DNA of 64,000 bases, taken from positions 6,312,385-6,376,384 of the forward strand of contig JAAOOA010000086.1 in assembly GCA_012861695.1 (NCBI GenBank). The letters run 5' to 3'. The DNA comes from Trematomus loennbergii. Its lineage: Eukaryota; Chordata; Actinopteri; Perciformes; Nototheniidae. The notes beneath the pieces were generated by a model. The model saw only the letters and a program-made list of their open reading frames with translations, had not been told where the DNA came from and did no database searches. The translations under genes and the position numbers were made by a program. Below, piece after piece: positions 57,101 to 64,000 of the stretch. Position 1 is the first letter of the stretch. The number at the start of each line of letters is the position of its first letter.

Positions 57101-60100
57101 GTGTGTAAAATATATATCACTCAGTATAACAGGCCTACATTACTCTCTTTATTTGTATGCTTTAGTTTAGTAGATATCTACAAACAAAGAGTCGATATTT
57201 TTCTAAAACCATTTAGTGCTTCACATAATAAAATACACAACGGCTGTAGCCTGATATATATTATATGCTTTAGGAGCTGTAGGTGCGTGTTGTACACAGG
57301 GGCGCACCTTTGCGAACAGGCAAGGTAGGCAACTGCTTGGGGCCCCGGACCAGAAGGGGGCCCCCAAAGAAGGTGGATTAAGAAGGTCCACTGCAACGAC
57401 ATGTCGGGTAACCCCCTCAAGTCTCTGATAGTCTTATGTTATTATGAGAGTGCTCTCATACTTATTTGAATCAGAAATTGTATATATTTATATAAATATA
57501 TATGTGTGTGTGTATATATGCCTGCACCTGTAGCCTGTTATTGTCTCATTATACCGCACTGTGAATGAATTAAAAGTAAATATATAAGTCGTCATGAACA
57601 CAGTTCTGTCCATCAGACAGAGGGCTGCTGTGCCTCCTGTCATCATTAGTGGACGTCTCTTTAAAATGACCGCTCAGAGGGAGATGATTTCTCATTTCTC
57701 TAACCGCCTGCTCCTTCCCCTCCTCGACTCCTCCGCTCGCATCTCCTGTGGGCGGGGCTAAGACACGAGGATAGGAGTCGAGGAGGGGAGTCAAGGAGGG
57801 GAATTAGAGAAATGAGAAAGGGCCTCAGAGCATGGGGTTTGGGGTAAAATTAAGTGCATTCATGATTAACGTATACAATTCTCATCACACTTGCAGGCTT
57901 TTACCAACCAGTGACGTTTTCTTGTTACTTAATTCCACAAATAAAATAGAACTAGCATCTTGATGCTTCCTTACATCCTCCTGTCCAGTTGTGTTTTCAT
58001 TTTGATTTTGGTTCAATCACATACTTCATGATTTTGTCTTTCATTTGTGTGTCACTGTTGCAATAAATGGATTATTGCATTTTCTATATTACTTAATTTG
58101 CAAACGTATTCACATAGTTAACAAATCAACATGTTGCTTATGTTCTTGTAGGAAGGGACATATCCTCACCAGCGACTGAAGTGAACGGGATAAAAGTCGT
58201 TAACCTGCCGATACCAAGATTAGACACTGTAAGAGTAAGTAAGACAATCCACTTAAATGTGTATATGAAAACCAGTCCATAGAAACACATTGGATGTCAT
58301 TTTACCATGGATGTTTAAAACAACAATAATTTTCTTTTGTGTTCCCCTATTGCAGAAAATGCTGCTGACCAGCCAATCAGGTCGTCTCCCTCACCACCTC
58401 TGGTCAAGGTGAAGGATGAGCCCATAGATGAAGATTATGATCAAGCTCTGATATCTTCCACATCCACTGCAAACGTGAAAGATGAGCCCAATATTGCAAA
58501 GGTAGGTCAAGCCTTCTGATGGCAGTTTAATGTCTTAGTCTCATATCTGAATGGTCATAACAACAATTTTACTATGTCTGATCAAGTTTTATTTACTATG
58601 AATGTTAATCTTGTAACATAACGGCCATATTAGGTGGAGAAAAAAAAACCTCTTACAAGCACAGCAATAATCTGACACTCTTGCCCTAAGATTTTAATCA
58701 CCTGTGTGGATATTTGGATCCCTGTGCCAACTCTAAAAATGCTAAAGTTGAGTTTGATTAACAGGTACATTTTAAACGTCTCAAATAAAACAAATAACCT
58801 TTCTACATTTTTTTTTTAGACAAAAAAGTGAGCGCATTTCTAGTCCTCGTATATAAAATTACCCCCACTTTTTCAAATGGAATACCCAGTAAAATGTCAA
58901 ATCCAGACTACGACTGAATCTTTTTCCTGTTCTGTTGTTGACAGGAGGACCTGAGGATCGGATCGGTCTTCTCTGTGACCCCAGCTGCTGAAGCTCAATC
59001 GCTGCCCGTCGTCAACCCCTCCTCCCTGCACATGTCCTGCTCCAACTGCAAGTCGAGCCTGATCAAAGGACAGACAGCTTTCCAGAGGAAGGGCTCCCCC
59101 GCCCTCTTCTGCTCCACCTCCTGCCTCACCACGTCGCTCCCCGCAGCCAAAGGAGTCACTAAGGTCTGCCACGACTGCCAAAAGTGAGTTAGACAGAAAA
59201 CAGTAACTTCTTTCAAAACTAACGACACTTTGACACAATTAATATTAAGGGGACTCCAGGTTATCATGGTAAAAATGTTTTAGCAATTGATATCACCTTA
59301 AAACTTCCACAGTTTGTTAATTACATTAAGACAATCACTTTCTGTTTCTCAAGCTTTCTGAAATATCATATTTAAATGTGCAAATAAGGTATTATCTAAA
59401 GCGCCGTTTACACGAGGAGAAAACTGCTTGTATTTGCATAGTTTCGCGTGCGTATAGCCTTATTATTTACACGAGGCCGATAGAAACTGACCCCACAAAC
59501 AATAACGGGTCCCAAGGTGGATAGATTTGCAAACGAAACGCTCTGGGGGGTCAACCAAGTCCGTGTAATCACCTCTATACGAATATTTCCTGAAAAAATA
59601 ACGATAGCCCCGCCTCTCCCCACCCTCCTGCTCACTGCTGAAGCAACTATCAAAAATAGCTGTGTTAATTAAACGCACAAGGGGTTCTTGAATGAAATAA
59701 TATTATAAAAGGCAAACCAGAATTGTTAACGCCCAATATACTCCTTAAACAAAATAAACAGAGTCAGATTTCATGCATTGATCCATTATATTGACAAAGG
59801 AGGATCTCACCCGGTGTTTGTAGAGAATATCTCTCTTTCTGAGCCGTCCTCTCCACAGAGACGTGCTCTTGGTCGGTCGATGCAATATCCACAGATTCGG
59901 TTTCTTTCAGTTTCAGTTTCGGGGCTTAAACAGAAGGGTAGCCATGGCAACATTGCAGCGGGGCTGCTCGGTTGCTCTTCTTCGCGGCTTTTGGTGTATT
60001 TTGGCGGAAGTTACAGCGCCACTTACAGTCCCAGCATATGTACTACAGCGTTTCCAGCGGCCTCGTTTGAACAGACACGTTAAATGAAACAAATGCATGT

Positions 60101-60561
60101 GAACAGAAGACTTTTTTGAATACGCATACTGTGCATAAACGCAAACGGTCCCGTGTGAGCGGGGCCTAAAGCTTTAATTCAATTGTGGTGAATTGAAGAG
60201 GAAACCTTCAATCACAAGTAGACAATGCTAAAGCTAATTGCGTTTGTTGGATTTGTTCTTTTCACTAGTGAGATGGAAGACATGTTATGGAAGACCTATC
60301 TTAAAAATAAACTTGTGCTTATTTTGTGAAAGATCATGACCCAAATAAACTATAACTGAATGTGTATCTCTTATTGTTTTGACCCAGGTTGATATTTCGG
60401 CCTCAGGACATCATCCTGGCTCCAGATGCTAGTGGCAGCGTGAAAGAATTCTGCTGTCAGAACTGCCTGACCAGCTTCAACTTCAAGCAAGACGCCATCA
60501 AAAATCATCTCAACCAAAATTAACCCCGTCACTCTGCAGCATGTGCAGCAGATACTGCATC
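54138..60561 (+). CDS. zmym4: ZMYM4-like MYM-type zinc-finger protein, N-terminal part in seven exons
   Basis: Nuclear protein with FCS/MYM zinc fingers. Family members end in a Crypton-recombinase-derived domain, which is not in view. Exons: 54138-54167, 54939-55523, 56565-56714, 58152-58234, 58356-58501, 58945-59183 and 60388-60561. Order of content: an acidic Ser/Glu-rich region; two KDEP motifs of SUMO-site type ([19 protein letters not shown]), as in ZMYM4; IGSVFSV; the first finger [20 protein letters not shown] with FCSTSC; the second finger CHDC with FCCQNC; and the start of a third, LCSMCSRYC. The frame is broken three times, each needing one more base at an AAAA run (55072-55075, 58356-58359, 60516-60519). 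With those the seven exons make 470 codons. Later exons are beyond the window or displaced. zmym2 and zmym3 are less likely from the KDEP and SVFS context and the sfpq linkage. Confidence 0.8.
56728..57824. mobile_element. MITE I (3-bp TCA target site) beside a zmym4 splice donor
   Basis: Inverted ends GGCCCTTTCTCATTTC, flanked by TCA on both sides (56725-56727 and 57825-57827). About 1.1 kb. A segment near 57300-57380 with GGGGCCCCGGACC resembles another common fish repeat and may be nested. The left end is 13 bases after the donor at 56714/56715. Confidence 0.85.
59400..60166. mobile_element. MITE family F, copy 2
   Basis: Diverged copy of the element at 21751. The left end is AGCGCCGTTTACACGAGG and the right end in complement is GGCCCCGCTCACACGGG, flanked by TAA on both sides (59397-59399 and 60167-60169). 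Shared interior includes AACGGGTCC...GGTGGATAGAT. It lies in the intron before the last visible zmym4 exon. Confidence 0.82.
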
Positions 60562-61258
60562 GTAAGTCAAACACAACAGTGCTCATACTCAATATTATTT
60601 GAATTATCTATTGATCTGTTGTTTATTGCCTGATTAACATATGAATAGTTTGGTCTATAAAAGGTCAAAAAGAGTGACGAATCAGCATTGTAGTGTCCCA
60701 AAGTTCAAGAACAAGTGTCTTGTTTTGTACATTTGTAAAGAATACTGAAATGATTCATGTATTATCAAAATGGTTGCTGATGTTTGTGTCCAACCCCTGT
60801 TGCTGGTCAAAATGTTACAAAAAACAGTTTAACATTTTGTAAGAAAAAAAAGGTTGCTGATTTATTTTCTGCTTATTTTCACAAATAATAATTAACCCAG
60901 ATATAATCTTTATTTTTAAAGTAAGGTTATTATAAACATTGTGCAACTTTTAGAGAGTAAATCAATCTTTGTTTGATTTACAGCATTAAGCCTCAAAAGT
61001 ATCTGATATCTGATTATTGAACAATCTTGAAAAAATATTTCTAACAAATACAATTTTGAATCCTGCAATTTCAGCTTTAACCCTTTAACAGCCAGCGCCA
61101 CCATTTGGTAGTGCACATATTGTGTCTTGATATCTTATTGAACAAGTTTAACTCCATCTGATTCGGCCATCTCTACCATTTGGTTGACATGTTATGCACA
61201 AAACAACCTCTAGATATCACTGTGGTTCGAACAGAATGCCCTTCAGCTAGCTTCCAAT

Positions 61259-62683
61259 AGGCGCATTCACACCACAGTACTTTTCTCACAAAGGTTCATC
61301 AGAACTTAGTTCATGAGAACTCTTTAGTTCTCACTAACTAAGTACAGATCGCGTTCACACCGGAATAAGTCCCTGGGGGAGGATTAGGCAAATGAAGCCG
61401 CTGACGTCACTTCTTCTTCTTCTGCTTTGGGTTTACTGGCAGGCCGCAAACAACTTCACGGCGTATACTGCCACCCGGAGTCCCGGCCGGAAGTCCCCGG
61501 AGTTGGGGACTGGCTTCAGTAGAAGCTGCTGTGACTCCCAGCAGCTTCTACTGAAGCCTTCCGAGTAAATCGCCAGAACGCCGACACTCCTCATCTCCAC
61601 CGCTCCCATGTTTTCTTTTGTGTTGCCATAAGTTAGTCTCTCTGCGTTTGTGCGCTGGGCTAATGCTAATGCGAGGATAATAAAATGGCGGCTTCACAAA
61701 ACCTTTTGGGAGTTTTACGGGGCGTGGTTTGCAATCCGCCCGGCCAATCAGAAATAGGAACCTTTTTCACCCATTTATGCCGCATTTCCACCACACGGTC
61801 GGCCTCGGCCTCGCTCGGTACTGCTAGGCCACGTTGGGCCTTGTTAGGGCCGGCTCACTTCATGCTGCGCTTCCATTACAGTTTAGGAACTGGGGTAGTT
61901 ACTATAGTAACGCAGTGTAGGCGGAGCCGTGACGTCATCTTCAATGAGAACCCCAGAAAAACAACACAGCCGTTAGCTGTTAGCACTCAAGCTCACAGCT
62001 CCTCATATCTGTTCAGAAACTAGACAAAAGTTAAACAAGTACAAACCACAGACTGTCTGTGTCATGGCGAATACAGTCGCTGCTTTATTTATGTCTGGAA
62101 AGGCCGTTGTTGTGAGTGTGGACGGTCGGAGCATATATTGCATTAGCTTAGCCAATCTCCATCTAGAAAACACGCATTTTAAAAGGTTTTCGCCTGCCGT
62201 CTGTCTGCAGACTTGACAAAGCATTAATTCATGGTTTTACTAACCGGTATCAGTATGTTGTTACTTCGGCATCATTTTGAAAGTGTATTACAATTAAATC
62301 ACGGTCAAATATGTTCATCTTGTTGTAGTTGTAGCCCCCTTGCCAGCGATTCTCTCTCTAGTTTAGCAAACTCAGCCCGACTCAGCCCTGTTTGTTGGCC
62401 CCGATAGAACCACGATTTTGTCGGGCCAGAAAAGATGTGAAAAAGTGCCCCGGGCCGGAACTAGGCCTAGTGGAAACGCAACCAAAAACGGGCCCGGCAC
62501 GACACGGCACGCTTAAACCGCGTGGAAATGCCCCATAAAGTCCCTGCTCTCTAGCAGGGATGGAAAAGGGGGTAAAAAGGTTCTCATTAACTCATTTTAG
62601 TTCCGGATTTTTTTGGTGTGAACGAACATTTCGGAACTATATCGGAACTAAAGTGGGAAAAGTACTGCGGTGTGAAAGCGGCT
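61259..62683. mobile_element. MITE family A, copy 3, interrupted by family B
   Basis: Ends AGGCGCATTCACACCACAGT and GTACTGCGGTGTGAAAGCGG. The left flank is AAT and the right flank is ACT, so the duplication is imperfect. The left part is highly similar to copy 2 at 28037, including the AGCAGCTTCTACTGAAGCC hairpin. Confidence 0.85.
61778..62535. mobile_element. MITE family B, copy 3, nested in family A
   Basis: A 758-bp copy with more diverged ends (TGCCGCATTTCCACCACACG and, in complement, TGGGGCATTTCCACG). The empty site in family A copy 2 (CTTTTTCTCCCACGAAAGTCC) shows the insertion point, which differs from that of copy 1. Confidence 0.85.
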
Positions 62684-63004
62684 ACTGAGAAAGTTGGTAT
62701 GCTAAAAATCACTCCTGAAGAAATCACTCTTTTTTTGGTCAACTTTTGTAAGGTAAGCATATCATTTGATATATTTTAGTGTCAGAGCACATACAGAATT
62801 AGATAACTTGATGCACAAACAAAGTTTTAACAAGGGTGTAATTATTTTTTTGAAAATATGCTCAACCAACCGTTCGAATTGGCCTTTTATTGTAAAACTA
62901 GCAATATGACTTTTTCAGAGTTTCAGAGATGTTTTCCAAATATGGTGAATAAATAGCTAGATTCATGGTAATATTACTAAATTTAGTACTGCCTTATGAG
63001 TTTC

Positions 63005-63080
63005 AGAGTGAAATAGTAATAATAATTTATAGCACCTTTCATGCATGAAATGCAGCCCAAAGTGCTTTACAAATGTAGCT
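63005..63080. repeat. Short dispersed repeat fragment
   Basis: ATTTATAGCACCTTTCATGC with AAAGTGCTTTACAAATG resembles a common fish repeat tail (TTATAGCGCCTTTCATACAT...AAAGTGCTTTACA). The family is uncertain. Confidence 0.35.
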
Positions 63081-63292
63081 AAACTTACAGTAAAGAGCTG
63101 AACTGAGCTCACCTTGTTGTATATAGTTTTTTTTGTTTGATGTGCATTCATAGCTAAGGCCTTATAGAACAATATCTAACTTTCAATAATGTTCCATCTT
63201 ATTGTTTGTAATGACAGGGGTAACATATTTCTAGTATTATAATAGTACATGGTTTGTAATTGCGATTTTCTTTCCGTTTTTATAATTGATAG

Positions 63293-64000
63293 ATGGACGC
63301 TAACCGCTTTTATGGAACAAAGCCCCGTAATCTTCTGGCTCTGATACCAGAGAATCCCCGAGATTCTGACGCAGAGAATCTCAGTGATGATGATGATAAT
63401 GAAATAGATGATCCAGAATATCTGCCCACTCTCGAAGAAGTGTGTCCTTTTGAATCTGATAATGCGGAAGCCTCCACAAGCACATCTTCAGCACCACCTC
63501 CCCGGAAGAAGAGAAGAGGGAAAAACACCCTCAAAGTAATTTCCATGGAGGAGCTAGAGGAGATCCCTGGCCCACAAGAAGGCACTGAGAGAATCTGGAA
63601 GAAGGAAGACATTGAGCAATTCCAGGTTCCTGATTCAAGGTTTGAACCCCCAGATGAAGTAAAGACACCCTTTCAGTACTTCAAAACAATCTTCACTGAC
63701 CAGATGATAGAACATATCACTCACCATACCAACCTCTACTCTGCCCAGGAGTTGGGAGACCCGATCAAGACGAGCTGTGAAGAGATAGAAGATTTCCTGG
63801 CAATACTACTCTTCATGGGTGTTTTCCACTTCCCAGCCATGGAAGACTACTGGCACGGAGCGTCACGTTTCAACTTGATTGCTGATATCATGTTGAGGAA
63901 CAGATTTCAACAGTTACGCCGGTTTATTCATTTTAGTGATAATCAGCAGTTCAATGACAGCCCAGACCGATTCCTCAAAATCCGCCCACTCTTCGAGATG
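63293..64000 (+). CDS. piggyBac-type transposase, N-terminal 236 residues, open at window edge
   Basis: DDE transposase of the piggyBac/PGBD group, which cuts and pastes at TTAA. The frame from ATG 63293 is open without interruption to the end. Residues about 30-60 are very acidic; a Lys/Arg cluster (PPRKKRRGKN) follows and may be a nuclear signal. The conserved transposase core starts near residue 120 (TPFQYFKTIFTDQMIEHI), then the block EDFLAILLFMGVFHFPAMED, YW and RNRFQQLRRFIHFSDN, all typical of the DDE_Tnp_1_7 domain. The catalytic aspartates lie beyond the window. The start follows ATTGATAG|ATG, an acceptor-like AG after a T-rich stretch. Confidence 0.9.
   Translation, partial: MDANRFYGTKPRNLLALIPENPRDSDAENLSDDDDNEIDDPEYLPTLEEVCPFESDNAEASTSTSSAPPPRKKRRGKNTLKVISMEELEEIPGPQEGTERIWKKEDIEQFQVPDSRFEPPDEVKTPFQYFKTIFTDQMIEHITHHTNLYSAQELGDPIKTSCEEIEDFLAILLFMGVFHFPAMEDYWHGASRFNLIADIMLRNRFQQLRRFIHFSDNQQFNDSPDRFLKIRPLFEM

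Larger units (their letters stand above)
61077..64000 (+). mobile_element. Putative autonomous piggyBac element, 5' end to window edge
   Basis: TTAA at 61077-61080 is followed by CCCTTTAACAGCCAGCGCC, a CCC-starting end as in piggyBac elements. A piggyBac transposase frame on the same strand starts at 63293. The 3' end lies beyond the window, so the pairing of this terminus with the transposase is inferred. Family A copy 3 and family B copy 3 are nested in its 5' part. Confidence 0.5.

Noticed and set aside
58355..58360. Alternative splicing as the cause of the frame change at the exon starting 58356
   Set aside because: The two plausible donors of the previous exon (58228 and 58234) have the same phase, and no other acceptor nearby gives the coding frame.
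54138..60561. Calling the zmym4-like locus a pseudogene
   Set aside because: All splice sites, the promoter and the zinc-finger residues are intact, and the three breaks are all single-base shortages at A runs. Assembly error is at least as likely.

Overview
The window looks like nuclear DNA of a teleost fish. It has vertebrate split genes with GT-AG introns, long TG/CA and AT microsatellites, an AT-rich background, and many short inverted-repeat transposons of types common in fish. No other source was used; gene names come from reading spliced protein frames by eye.

Three recognisable genes lie on the + strand in this order. lypla2 (acyl-protein thioesterase 2) runs from a CpG/ETS/CRE promoter near 1180 to a stop at 14798, with ten exons and an intact 230-residue product. 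sfpq (proline- and glutamine-rich splicing factor) runs from 17790 to 30616, with ten coding exons, an intact 652-residue product and one GC-AG intron. A zmym4-like MYM zinc-finger gene starts at 54138 and is followed to 60561; its remaining exons are not seen. sfpq and ZMYM4 are also neighbours in mammals, which supports the names.

Between sfpq and zmym4 is a gene-poor stretch of about 23 kb. It holds an unrecognised Ser/Pro-rich gene (at least two coding exons, 44743-44974 and 47761-48352), a possible small spliced transcript (37.5-42.2 kb), a candidate promoter with a first exon (50.2-50.5 kb), and a THAP zinc-finger exon (52003-52522).

The rest is densely colonised by DNA transposons, mostly non-autonomous. 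I define families A to K from terminal inverted repeats and target-site duplications; several are nested inside each other. TTAA-flanked elements are especially frequent. The window ends inside a piggyBac-type transposase frame (63293-64000) in the same orientation as zmym4. It follows an acceptor-like AG in a phase compatible with the last visible zmym4 exon, which raises the possibility of a host-transposase fusion transcript.

The zmym4-like frame needs exactly one extra base at three separate AAAA runs. This pattern fits homopolymer errors in a long-read assembly at least as well as gene decay.
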